A stretch of DNA of 64,000 bases from Hirundichthys speculiger. Lineage: Eukaryota; Chordata; Actinopteri; Beloniformes; Exocoetidae. The stretch spans positions 1,647,001 through 1,711,000 of the forward strand of contig JAGFBZ010000178.1 of the NCBI GenBank assembly GCA_018398805.1, in the 5' to 3' direction. The notes under the pieces are model-generated. The model was not told the origin of the DNA and did not search any database. It was given only the letters and a program-made list of their open reading frames with translations. The position numbers and the translations under genes were made by a program. Position 1 is the stretch's first letter. The number at the start of each line of letters is the position of its first letter. Below, piece by piece: positions 54,243 through 64,000 of the stretch.

Positions 54243-57200
54243 CTGGGAGGGGAAGAACAGAGAGGTTTGTGATTAGAAAACGTTGAGCATAGGTGAGGAG
54301 GGAAAAAAAAAGGATTTGAACTCAAATGATATCTGACAGGATGGCAGCGGGGGTGCATCTGATACATTTCATCGCGCTCTAAACTGCTTTGAGGCTCCTA
54401 CGCGAGTACTTACGTATACACGCTCGCGCACATCTCCCTTTAGTCCAAATCAAACACAGACTCGCACACCGAGAGCCAGAAATGAATCCTGTACAAAACA
54501 ACTTAGTCATAGCCTTCAATGCCATCCCAGCTCACTTCAAAGGTAGCGCCTGACTCCACATCACGCCGCCGCGCAAACAGAGCCGAAACCCTTCATTTAA
54601 ACGCTCCCCGTGATAATTCCAGCTGCTGGAAACGGCCTGTTTGAGTGTGCGTCCATGTGTGCCCGTCTCCTCGTCCACTTGTTCACGGCCATCCTGCAGA
54701 TGCCTATCTGTCCTGCAAGGTCTTATTAAAGTTGAAGGGTTAATTAGAGGCTGTCTTAAGCGAGCCCTCCCTCCCTCTCCTGCTCTGCGGCGCCCCCCCT
54801 CCATCTCCATGGCTTCTAATTGGGCTGGCTGTCAAATGAAGGGCCTTTCTGTCGCACAGGTTGACATTTCAGGTGCCTGAGAGTCTGCCCGTTCCTGCAG
54901 GACCTGCACGTAACACACACACATATACGCTGGGTTTCCTCTCGCGCAGGCACACATGCAAACACGTGGGGCAGCTTTCCAATCACCAGCAGAGAGAGGA
55001 AAAAAAAGAAAAGCAGCAACAGTAGAGCCGTGCGCTGCTCTGCTAGTGGCTGTGACAGGTTTCGAGAGCGAAGGGGCTCGACCCCTGTTGTGGGGAGGGC
55101 GGCGACCGCGCCGACAAGTCTCCCGAAGGCCACGGGTCACCGCGGCAACCCGCTCTGCCGTTTCCTCGCGAGGAGAGATAACACTCAAGAGTCAGTTTGG
55201 TCTCAATCACTGTGAAGTCTCCCGGAGCTCCTAATGATTTCTACTCTCTACTTTAAACCCAGCAAAAGATCAGCAGGAGGGGATTTAATGATAAGCTTTG
55301 TAATGGAAAAATGCCTCATTCTGCCCATGTGTGCCTCCTTTCAGAATATAAAACGGTGGAGAGAAAGAAAAAAAAAAAAGAGGGGAAAAGCTCGGTGTTT
55401 ATGAGCTCAGCATAGAGTCATTCAAACAAAACATGCACAGAGGGGCGTACAAAACGTACAGCCTTATTTTCCATGTTGATTGTAATCCCAGACAAATGAA
55501 GGTGAAGGGCTACGCATTAACGTGAAAGTACTTGGGTAACGTTGCAAACTTTTATTTCATCCCAACTCTGCTGGGCACAACATTTCATCCGCCGTCGAAA
55601 CAAACCTTCCCCACCTTCCTCGGTCCGATTTCGCCGCATTATTATTCATTTATTTATTTATTTATTCGAGGAATAAAACGCTGAAATTTAAGTCACAAAT
55701 AGTTCAAAGTCATCACTTTGTTGCAGTGAGGGAGACAGAAGGAGTCTTTCCACTGGAACACGTTTTATATGGCAGGATTTTTCTCTCTTCCCAACATCTG
55801 GCACCAATATCGTCTGGCAGAGCTGCAGAGTACTGTTCTCTGCTGTACCGCTGCCATGTCCAAATTAACCAACTCCACACGTTCTGCTGCCATTGAAGCC
55901 AGACACTTCAACCCACCCCCCCCAACCATCCTCACTAGCTCGCTGAGGAGTTATGGGATAGTAGAGGTGCAATGATGTGTTTGCAGGCTGCCTCTTCTCT
56001 CTCTGCCTGATAAAGCAGATGTGGCCGAAGCCCGATGTTGATGTCACGCGCAGTTACAATCAAGCAAGACCTGCGCTGTGGACTTCAGCTGGCTAGCAAT
56101 TATATTTCAAGTCAAAGGCCTTTACTTGAGGAATCGGCCCTCCCTCGTCTCGACTGTGACAGGCGGTGTTTTGCGCCGCGCTGACTGCCGTTACCAGAAC
56201 AAGGTGCTTGCTGCATTTGATTTCGAGGCCTGATGCAACAGTGTGGAGGAGGAATTTGAAGGCATCGCAATGGTCTCTGCGCACAAAATAAATCGGCCTA
56301 AGCTTCAAAGCCATATTTATTAAGGCTGCCTTAGCATGGAAATCAGTACCAGATGTGAGAAGAAAAAAAAAAAAAAAAAAAACAAAAAAAAAAATACCAC
56401 CCCCCTCCCCCCTCCTCCTTTCTGTAAGCTCTGAATACAGTAGATTTCTCCCCAGTCTTTTCAACCATCCAGTACGTCTCTCTTATCAGACAATCACACC
56501 AGGCCGATAGCAATCAATGACGACCCCGGCCGCATCCAGACAGCTCTGAATAAATCTCCATTAAGGGATGTAAAACTGCGGGTTGCTCACCGGTAGTTGC
56601 CTTTCTTGCTAAGCTGTTCCTTGAAGTGACCCAGGGTGAGGCAGTGAGCCTTCATCATGCTGCGATAAGGAATTTCCTCGCCGCAGAAAAAGTAGGTGAC
56701 CACCAGCTCTTTGGACCTGGAAAAAAAAAAAAAAAAAAACCCAACATGAAACGAGTTTTGAATGGCTCAGCCGGGCTTTCTAATTGTAGCCCAAGAATCT
56801 TTTAAGTAGGGCTAATTAAGACACAGAGGATGGCTTGCAAAGAGTTCGGGCCTTGTGGTCAGGTGGCTGCAGCTCAACAGTCAACCACTAAATGTATAAA
56901 GGAGGCCGATTACGAAGAGCCACATCTTCATTTGGCTGTGGTGGAGAAATGTGTGTTGGGAAATGAGTGGAAAAGTAGGATTCTAAATTAAAGCATGTTT
57001 AATCTTGAATGATTAAAAACCCAGAGAAGTTCAAAGACATAGCTATGCTGACTCACAACATCTCTCTGAAGGAAGTGAGAAAATCTGGGAGGAAAAGGGT
57101 GAAGACACGTGCCTGTAGAGTGAGGGAATTCTTTATAATAATTATTTTTTAAAAAAGCATCTATGTGAGGAATTAAACCCGAGGAGCAATGGAGGAGATA

Positions 57201-60200
57201 AGAATATCTGAGCTAAAGATACAACAGGAGGATTAGGAAATGTAGACGCAAAAGAAAAAACTCGTACTCGTCTGATTGGAGTCCAGGGTTGGCTAGAGAG
57301 CTGCCTCCAGTGGGGAAGGCAACAGCTGGATGGCTCTTGTCCCTCTGAAGGCTGCTGGCTGCTGTTGAATGCCTGATAAAAATCCAAGAGATCAATGACT
57401 TAACAAAAAAAAAAAATATATATATATATGTCTATATATATAAAAAAAATAAAAAGACACTGGAGTGGCAAGGTTTTTTCTTCCCCATCAGTCTGAATGT
57501 TCCTACCTTTGCTTTGGTGGCTTGGAAACCTCTTCTAGCCTGCGACAGGCCTCCTCCAGCTGTGCCAGGGTGTTCGGCGGGGGTAAAGGTGGCATGGCCG
57601 GATCCTGGATGAAGGGGTGGCCTGGATGATGGCCACGGAACTGAGCGCCATTGCCGATGCCACCTCCGCCCCAAGAGGAGTTTGTTCGAGCGGGGAGGAT
57701 CTTTGAGTCGAGCGGGTTGGACTTTTTTAGGCCTTGAGAGCTGCTGAGGCAGAAATAAATACAGAGAGATCAATACGGGGCACGGGCCGTGAAGGCGAGC
57801 CGCCTGAGAGTGCTGTGCCGATGCCGGGCCGGCGTTTACCTGTGTGGCTTGTGCTTGCCCTGCCTCTCGCTCTCCAGGATCCACTGCCAAACATTCTGAG
57901 AGCGGTCGGTGGAGACGAGAGGAAGGCATGGCGACGACACGGCCTCGTCGCAGGCCTTCGCCGGCCGCCTGGACAAAGTGCTGCAGCGACTGGAGGACGA
58001 AGCAGAGGAAACTTAGGACCAGAGGCGGAGCTGAAGGCGCCGGCTGTGTGAAAGCTTCGAAATTAAAACTCACGCAGGTGTGAAGTCGGAATAGTTGGCG
58101 CCCCCTTGAGGGCAGAGGCACTGCACGCGCCGAGCCGCCTCAGTCTCGATCTGCTCCTTGGTCTTTGGCCCAGCGTGGTGATGGTGGATGTAGTGGTGGT
58201 GGATGTGCTTTGTGGGCTGCCGGCCTGTCATCAGAACCTTGGTGGTCCCGTGATAAGCACCGAAGAAGGGCCCGTGGCCAGAGGACGCTAAGGTACCAGT
58301 CCGATCTGGGGAGCGCGAGCGTGGCGAGTGCCGGACCACACCGGGAGACTGGCAGCCGGGCGTCTTCAGCACACGTGAAAGGTGTTCGTCCAGGATAGCC
58401 TGGGGGTCCTCCTCACACTGGCTACCAGATGGGAGCAGGGGGTGATGAAGGGAGGTGCCGCTGCTGAGGTCGTTGCTCTCCTCCCTCTCATCCTCCTACA
58501 CAGGCAAAAAAAGAAAAAGAAAAAAAAACCCTGAATTTAGGTAATTGAAGAAACACTAATAGTCACATGAGGAAACGGCAGGCAGCAGAGGAGTTTCTGT
58601 CACAGCTTACACCAACTTATATCTATCATCCTCTGAAGTCAGAGAGAGCAAATGCCTGGATAACTTGATGTGAGCTTCCTTTTTGCCGCACTGTTATCTT
58701 CGCTAACAGGCTTTCGGTGCGCTTCATCTATAATGCAGAATGTGCCTGTGCTTCACAAAGAGACTGGCACTACACATATTCAGCAAACGTGCCACTGGAG
58801 AGGAACTAAGTGCTGTTTGAAAGAACTTAAAGTATGTCTAGAAACATAAGTTTGAAAGTTCCTCCACCAAATTAAATAAGGGAAGACATTGGAGAAAAGG
58901 CGAGGAAGCAGCTGAAAGACAGACTTTTAGATCGCTTGACCCGCACCCTGTTCCTCATCCTGCTCAAGCAGGGTTTTCTAGCGAAGTCCAGGACCCGGGT
59001 TAGTCCGAGAGCCGTAGTCTCGGACTAGCCTGGGTCCAGGGGAGAGTTTCAAAGCGGCAGCCATGCTCGCGGGGGAGTGGTAGTTGCAGGATTGGCGTGC
59101 ATCCGTTACCTCCTGGATCTGCTGCAGCCTCTCCTCCAGTGAGCTTATCGTGTCCTGCTCTCGCTTCAGCTTCTCCAACTTGGCGATGAGCTGGGCGGCG
59201 AAGGCCGAGGGTTCGACGGGGGTCATCTCCTTGGGCAGCCGGTGTGTCCTCTGCAGGGCGAGAAATGCGCAGAGGCGGAGACTTCAATGCGTGTGCTACT
59301 TTAGTGTTTCTGATGGATGCAGTATGGTGCGTTAATCCGCTGCCCTTGCCCCGAGTCCTGCCTTGTTCCAAAAAGCCTACAACCATTCCAAAAGGCCTAA
59401 TCCACGCGCCCTTGCCCTCAAGCTAACCTGAACATTCCTCACTGCCCAACCCTCCCCACATCTCCCAGTGGCCACTGCCCTTGGCAGTGCCAAGCTGCCG
59501 GGCAAAGGGAAGAGAAAGGGGTAGCAATGGTGGGGTAGCAGTTGGTCTCGCTCGGAGGGGAGGCCCCCTGCCGGCACCCTCTGTAGCCCGACCAAGCCAT
59601 CAGCAAGGCAGCCTCTGAAGTCAGCACACTTCAAAGGGCCCTTGTCAAACATCAAACGCACACTAGGGGTGGGAGGGACACGCAGCTTTAAATCTCCGAA
59701 TAAAAGCCAGATATCGACAGAGCAGAGTGAGTGAGGAGAGGAGAGGGTAAGAAAAAGGGAGAGGGTGACAGAATTAACAGCATGAGAGGAGGAAGAGGAT
59801 TGAGATGTGCGTTTGTGGAGTGGCAATGGTGGCAGAGTGAGAAGGAAGGAAAGGAGGGAGAGAGAGGATAGAGGAGTCAAATACTAGGAAGATCTAAAGG
59901 GAAGTAGTAATTTATTTCCAGGCTGCATGCAGGGCAGCTCAAAGGTACTCTAGTCACATTATCCTCCTTTTTCTTAAACTATATGCACTGGATTCTCTTT
60001 CTCTCTTTCTTACTTTTTTGTTATTTGGCACACTGGCTTTCTTGATTTTGACTCCCCTTTTTTTTTATGCTCCTCTCATCTCTTTGTAGACACGATGAAG
60101 GAGAGAAGAAGAAAGGCAAGCAGAGATGCTGGCAAAGGAGCGCCAGCCCTGTGCGGGGCCCCCGCTGCCTGGGGCTGGTGCATCATGGGAGACAGAGCCA

Positions 60201-63200
60201 TCTCCAAATCAGTAGGGAGACATTAAAAGAGTACAAGTGGGAAAGGAGGAAAGATGGGGTGGAGGGGGGGATGAGAGAAGAAAAATACAAAAAGAGAAAA
60301 CTAGGGGAACAGACAACAATGCCAAATGCATGCACAAACACACTCATCCCCTCCAAAAGCACACACCTGTGTTTGGATATGAAAACAAAGTCATTTCATT
60401 TTCATTTTGTAGCTTCCTAACCTGCGTTCGTCTGTTCTGACCCAGTTCCTTAAACCTTCTCACAACAACTTCAGTAGATATTAAAAAAAAAAAAAATCTG
60501 GATTTAAAGCCAGATTTTAGTGTAAAGCTCAATTAAGCAGAATCTTCCAGAGCAGTAGTAACTTGGACAATGATTTAACCAGTCTGAAGAATAATCTTAC
60601 TGAAAGATCTGACTGCTAACACCGCTGCCATGTCTAAAATCGGTTATCTGGCACTTACGGGGAAGTGGGGTAGCGTGACCTGGCCGTTGATCTTGACACT
60701 GCGATGCATCTCTCGCTGGAGCTGCTTCTTGGTGCCCAGCTTGTACGGAGGGATCCCATCTCTGTGGAGGATGACAACACCGCACGTTTACTTTCGGTTC
60801 AGGAGATTCGATCGGACAACGGCAACGACAGCCTCGCTAACAAGCGACAAACTCGTCCACGCAGCGGGTCTCGTTTCTCGATCATTCGCGGCGCCTCGCG
60901 CCTCGGCAACGACTGCTGGGACCAGCGTTTGAGGAGACGGTGGTAGGTCATCGATGAGGTCACTGAGTAAATGCAACCAAGTAATCGCTCGCTAGGCACC
61001 TTGATGCGAAGTCACAGCGGTAACCAAAGACACGACCCGGCTGGCCTTCGGCAGGAAGGTCCCCCCATATGATCCAGGTCCTGCTCAAGGTTTCTTCCTC
61101 TTTAAGGGGAGTTTTTCCTTGCCACAGGTTTTTTTCTCCCACTGTGGGATTTTTTACTTCCCATTACCCTTGATTTGGATTTAATATTATATTTTTAGTT
61201 AATGATATTTGCTCCGGGTCATGATCTGGGTCTCTGTAAAGCGCCTAGAGACAATTGACATTGTAACAGACGCTATACAAATAAAATTGAATTGAATTGA
61301 AAACACCAGGACAGAAGCTTGAGATGCACAAAACATTTTACTCCGGGTTTCCAAAAATGAACCTCACTGATAAGATTGTAACAACCCACGTCAACTCTGA
61401 CAGCAGTGATCTAATAAGCTGAAGAATCGGCGCAACGTCGCTGGTTTGAGTCAGAAACTACAAAAGACTAAAGCAGTCAAGCCCTTTCTGGTTTTGTAGC
61501 CAATAAAACTAGAGATGTATCGAGGGACGCCAAAAGTCTCCGGACAATTAGGCATTTATTCTGGGAATCTCTTCCTCCATTTTTTTTTTTTTTTTTTTTT
61601 TGCACTCTGCCTGCTAGCTTTTCCAGTCAGTTGCCACTTAAGCTTGGCCAATTATCATGGCCGTTTTGGCTGCTCAGAAGTGTCTGACCTAGCCCAAACG
61701 CTACTTTTTCTGCTGCCTCTTTGAAATCTCACACTCATGCACATATGCACCCGCTGCCATCTTCGTTTGGCAAGCGCTCTGCAGTGAGCCTCTGATCTCA
61801 GCAACATCAAAAGGCTGGTTTGTAAGATAAGGTAATGTTTGAAGTTGGTGCAGCAGCATTCCCCAGTGTCCAAGTAAATCCATAAATAAGATATAAGCAA
61901 AAAGAGAAAAAAAAAAAACCCCCTTCATGCCCCTCCTCTTCCCAAATTCTTCTCTTCTTGTTCTTTATCTGGGAAATGAGATTCAAATTTGCACTTTGTC
62001 TTTTAACCACTATAAAAGGACACATTTATCAAATTGTTCGCTTGAATGAGAGAGTTAGTCGCTGAAGAGGCTCGGGAAAAGATCTCTGTGTCAGAGACCT
62101 CGTCAGAAGTGTTAAATAAATGCGACTTTGGTGCATGATGGTGTCCAGTTTTTACATCTGAGCAGCTTTGGCGGGTCACTCGTCGGCCTGACTGTCCGGG
62201 CGCGATGCTAACGCCGAGTCGGACTGGTGCTGCAGCAAGCTCCTCCTACAATGAACCTACTTCCCAAAAAAAAAAAAAAAAATCAATGCTTCACACGCCG
62301 TACCCCTGGGACTACAAGCCATCACCCCTACGGGCACAGGAAGAAACACAGGAAACTCTTCAAAAGTACACCTCAACAGCCCAGAGGAGCTCGCGCGCTA
62401 ACAAGAGCCCCAAAGTTAGCCGCAAACACAAAGCTCCCCAACTTCCCGCTCGCTGCGTCCTTGTCAATGTGAACTGTCCCCGCTCTGGCAGGCGGTTGGG
62501 CGCTTTGTCCAGGTTTGGGGAAGAGAAAACAGCCGTGGACTCTTTCATGGTTTCACGGGCCTTTACTTTATGGCGATCTCCTATTCAGCAGCGCAAGTCA
62601 TTTTCAAAGCAGCCAGCCACCCTCTTATCCCACTAAGCCCCCCTCACCTAACAATAGGCTGAAAGCGATTCAGTTAAGCTCTTTATACTCCGTGCACTTT
62701 ATTTTCTCACTCCCTTGCACTTGGAGCCTCACCACTCCGGCAAACACTTCTGGACGGCAGAAAAGGAGGAGATCTGGAGGTGATTTTATTTTCCTATTTT
62801 TGTTTTTTAAGAGGGGAGGGCCGAGGGTGGCCTGGGTGGGGGAGTTCCTCGTGTCTTGTCCGAAGGTCTAGGATTGACTAGCCTCTGTTAAAAGCCTCGC
62901 AGACACATGATCTCAGCACACCGCAGAGGCCAGTGGCAGGAAACCGACCCACCATGTGAGTAAGCCTTCTTTCATTCGCTGCCAACATTTTTCAATGAGT
63001 TTGTCTTGAGGCCCGAATGGCCATTTCCCTCCCCGACTCCTCCAGTTCTTCAAAGGGAAAAAGCGATTAGATAATATGAAAAAAACAAGTCTGTTGTGGC
63101 AGAAGGGTGGGTGGGATGGATACATATCAACTTTGAGGAAAATGAGGCAACGCCCCCATCCACATCAAGACGTTCTTATTTTTTTCCTCCCTTTTGCTGC

Positions 63201-63776
63201 AGCCTGCAACACATCAGAATAAACTTCAAAAGGTCTTCAGACATAATGACTTTCCCAGAGTTATCTCCCTGGAGGCCACAGCAACAACTACACATTAACA
63301 GAATTACCTGGAGTCAACCATGGAGGATAATTAAAATACATTACACTCCATTATTCCTCAACAGTGCGTTCCCCTGGCGCCAAGAAAAGCTGATCCTGTT
63401 GAACTACATGGCCAAATATTTTTCTTCACACTCCTAGACTTTTTCCTGGAAAGGTGTTGACTCAAATCTGGTCCAGGCTCGTTTAGATGTGATGGAAATA
63501 ATAAAATTTCCCGAGTTTTGGCGAGGTGGGCCGCACGGAAATGAGCCCCTTCAAAGTTGCTGCTCTATCTCCGGAGCCGCCGGGCCCGCGGCAGGACCGA
63601 TCGATCGATCGATAAAAACGGGCGGAGACACTTACACGCTGCTGTCGGTCATCGACATGGAGTCATCCGTCGTGGCATCACTGGAGATCTCGCTGTCGTT
63701 GGCGCTGGTGACGGGGGCGAATATGTAGCCGGAGTTGACGAAGTACGGGCTGGCGGGGTCTCCTCGACGGTGGGAC
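54115..63776 (-). CDS. axin2: axin2, 3' half (nine exons; 5' part outside window)
   Basis: Role (known): Axin2/conductin is the cytoplasmic scaffold of the beta-catenin destruction complex (APC, GSK3, CK1) and a Wnt-induced feedback inhibitor. Seen, joined on the minus strand: 63,776-63,636, 60,761-60,659, 59,250-59,110, 58,495-58,074, 57,989-57,840, 57,740-57,507, 57,372-57,268, 56,716-56,591 and 54,242-54,115, about 515 codons. All phases match. In order they encode a Ser/Asp-rich segment, the GSK3-binding helix ([18 protein letters not shown]), the beta-catenin-binding helix ([15 protein letters not shown]), a His-rich linker and the DIX domain. [11 protein letters not shown] and [19 protein letters not shown] point to Axin2 rather than Axin1. 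The tankyrase and RGS parts lie past 64,000. Odd: the last exon has one surplus base, putting the DIX end out of frame. Confidence 0.95.
54243..56590 (-). other. axin2: axin2 last intron
   Basis: 2.35 kb. (TTTA)n at 55,640-55,670 and a long A-run at 56,359-56,393. 54,690-54,890 is repeat-free, with ggttaattagagg and cttctaattgggc words, CNE-like. No exon or transposon end recognised. Confidence 0.65.
56591..56716 (-). CDS. axin2: axin2 exon: first half of DIX domain
   Basis: 126 bp, phase 2 to phase 2. Acceptor T-rich tract then ccag, donor gtgagc. It encodes [40 protein letters not shown] and Y. Known: DIX is a ubiquitin-like fold that polymerises head to tail and binds the DIX of Dishevelled. 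The [11 protein letters not shown] strand pair and the TLGHFKEQL helix are intact here. Confidence 0.97.
56717..57267 (-). other. axin2: axin2 intron
   Basis: 551 bp. An A-run on the plus strand (56,721-56,739) gives a T-rich acceptor tract. No other feature. Confidence 0.7.
57268..57372 (-). CDS. axin2: axin2 exon: pre-DIX linker
   Basis: 105 bp, phase 2 to phase 2. Acceptor tttttatcag. It encodes [20 protein letters not shown] and [15 protein letters not shown]. The counterpart in human AXIN2 is also low-complexity and poorly conserved, so the assignment rests on phase and position. The donor gtacga is weak (C at +4), which makes this junction the least certain of the gene. Reading through without splicing meets a stop after about 17 codons. 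Confidence 0.8.
57507..57740 (-). CDS. axin2: axin2 exon: central linker with coiled segment
   Basis: 234 bp, phase 2 to phase 2. The acceptor is a tandem cag cag, so a one-residue (Ser) variant is possible. Donor gtagga. It encodes [20 protein letters not shown], a Gly-rich [28 protein letters not shown] and [24 protein letters not shown]...[15 protein letters not shown] is conserved in vertebrate axins and predicts a short amphipathic helix. Confidence 0.95.
57840..57989 (-). CDS. axin2: axin2 exon: [10 protein letters not shown] segment
   Basis: 150 bp, phase 2 to phase 2. Donor gtaaac. It encodes [17 protein letters not shown] and [20 protein letters not shown], ending KHKPH. The DRSQxVWQWxLESER block matches human AXIN2. 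Two in-frame acceptors are possible: gtcctccag (exon from 57,989) and ctgcag nine bases further in (exon from 57,980), so a 3-residue difference may exist. Confidence 0.93.
58074..58495 (-). CDS. axin2: axin2 exon: beta-catenin-binding helix and His-rich linker
   Basis: 422 bp, phase 0 in and phase 2 out. Acceptor gcctgtgtag, donor gtgagt. It starts [33 protein letters not shown] is the helix that, in axins, lies along armadillo repeats 3-4 of beta-catenin. The CK1/GSK3-type serine cluster [16 protein letters not shown] follows. A His-rich run, [16 protein letters not shown], is typical of Axin2, then [16 protein letters not shown]. Largest exon in the window. Confidence 0.96.
58496..59109 (-). 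other. axin2: axin2 intron with a strong hairpin
   Basis: 614 bp. The only distinct feature is the inverted repeat at 58,991-59,037, described separately. The A-rich run beside the acceptor (58,506-58,528 on the plus strand) is its pyrimidine tract. Confidence 0.7.
58991..59037. other. 20-bp stem hairpin in axin2 intron
   Basis: Arm 58,991-59,010 (ggacccgggttagtccgaga) pairs with 59,018-59,037 in 18 of 20 positions around the 7-nt loop gccgtag. It lies about 73 nt inside the intron, downstream of the GSK3-exon donor. Could be a hairpin RNA or a fold-back element remnant. No function shown. Confidence 0.75.
59110..59250 (-). CDS. axin2: axin2 exon: GSK3-binding helix
   Basis: 141 bp, phase 0 to phase 0. 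Acceptor tttctcgccctgcag, donor gtaacg (less common +4/+5 bases). It encodes [20 protein letters not shown], then [13 protein letters not shown] and [11 protein letters not shown]. Known: the VEPxxFAxxLIxxLE helix docks in the C-terminal lobe of GSK3, bringing it to beta-catenin. The segment after it has heptad-like spacing of Leu. Confidence 0.96.
59251..60658 (-). other. axin2: axin2 intron
   Basis: 1.4 kb, purine-rich on the plus strand between 59,700 and 60,310. No transposon terminus or exon recognised. Confidence 0.7.
60659..60761 (-). CDS. axin2: axin2 exon: linker before GSK3-binding helix
   Basis: 103 bp, phase 2 in and phase 0 out. Acceptor tcctccacag, donor gtaagt. It encodes [20 protein letters not shown] and [20 protein letters not shown] is invariant in vertebrate axins. 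It leads into the GSK3-interaction segment of the next exon. Confidence 0.96.
60762..63635 (-). other. axin2: axin2 intron with an L2 fragment
   Basis: 2.87 kb. It contains an L2 3'-end fragment (61,033-61,303), a T-run (61,579-61,600), an A-run (62,267-62,282) and a CGAT repeat at 63,598-63,612 near the donor side. 63,230-63,430 is repeat-free and ATTA-rich. No coding segment is recognised. Confidence 0.75.
61033..61303 (+). mobile_element. L2-type LINE 3'-end fragment in axin2 intron
   Basis: ggaaggtccccccatatgat, caaggtttcttcctctttaa, ctctgtaaagcgcctagaga and the tail attgaattgaattgaa. Antisense to axin2. It gives the uninterrupted L2 tail used to define the insertion at 32,996. Confidence 0.9.
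63636..63776 (-). CDS. axin2: axin2 exon: segment after the RGS domain
   Basis: 141 bp, phase 1 in and phase 2 out. Acceptor ctctcacag, donor gtaagt. It encodes [20 protein letters not shown] and [16 protein letters not shown], a Ser/Asp-rich stretch conserved between Axin1 and Axin2 just before the GSK3-binding region. First exon of the gene inside the window; the preceding intron runs off the right edge. Confidence 0.95.
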
Positions 63777-64000
63777 CTGTGAGAGACATTTTTCCATGTT
63801 TTAATGCGGCGTCCTCACAGGCAGAAGTGAAGACAGTGGAGAGAGAGGTGTCACGGCCGGGCCCAGTTTATTCCCGCTCCTGTTTATCCAGGAGTTTATC
63901 CTGCAGATTCCTGTTAATTAGAGGAACTTTCATGACAGCTCGAGGCCTCAGGAATGTGACAACTGTGCTACAGATGGACCCGCAGGTCCTCTCTTTTTCT
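63777..64000 (-). other. axin2: axin2 intron, partial
   Basis: Intron sequence upstream of the acceptor at 63,777. No further exon is recognised to the window edge. Confidence 0.7.

Noticed and set aside
57432..58121. 229-codon open frame on the minus strand inside axin2
   Set aside because: It runs through two exons and the introns between them in a frame different from the axin2 protein. A shadow of coding DNA.

Overview
The window is a stretch of teleost fish nuclear DNA. The evidence is the spliced 3' half of an axin2 gene with vertebrate-type exons, together with a fish-type repeat load: Tc1/mariner elements with long inverted/direct repeats, several hAT elements with 8-bp target duplications, L2-type LINE fragments with (ATTGA)n tails, other 5'-truncated LINEs and many small fold-back elements. 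No tRNA, rRNA, CRISPR or prokaryotic-type operon is visible. The species cannot be named from the sequence.

About 1-52,400 is intergenic. It is a layered record of transposon insertions separated by unrecognised, sometimes CNE-like, single-copy DNA. Main blocks are: a Tc1 element at 1,072-4,760 split by a 2.1-kb hAT; a shattered minus-strand L2 LINE at 8.5-11.3 kb; a GGGTC-rich element at 16.3-17.2 kb; two interlocked perfect hairpins at 17,984-18,040; a fold-back element whose long inverted arms are built of a 23-24-bp repeat (20,077-22,884), split by a Tc1; a LINE end at 24.9-25.6 kb; a minus-strand Tc1 at 26.0-27.6 kb; two copies of a CCTCCGCC-headed repeat (32,996 and 36,660), the first lodged in an L2 tail; a Tc1 relic carrying two independent hAT insertions (38.6-40.9 kb); another Tc1 relic (41-42.1 kb); three TA-flanked elements butted end to end (45,500-47,183); and an L2 reverse-transcriptase copy split by a second LINE (49.7-52.2 kb).

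About 52,400-64,000 is the 3' half of axin2 on the minus strand: nine coding exons, 3' UTR and introns. The exons encode the GSK3-binding helix, the beta-catenin-binding helix, a His-rich linker and the C-terminal DIX domain. The N-terminal tankyrase-binding and RGS parts lie beyond the right edge. Splice phases agree at every junction. The last exon, however, carries one base too many inside the DIX codons, so the conserved C-terminus is out of frame in this sequence. Whether this is a sequencing error or a real lesion cannot be decided here.

Axin2 is the scaffold and feedback inhibitor of Wnt/beta-catenin signalling. All other coding traces in the window are transposon enzymes, and all are visibly broken by stops, frameshifts, nested insertions or lost catalytic residues.
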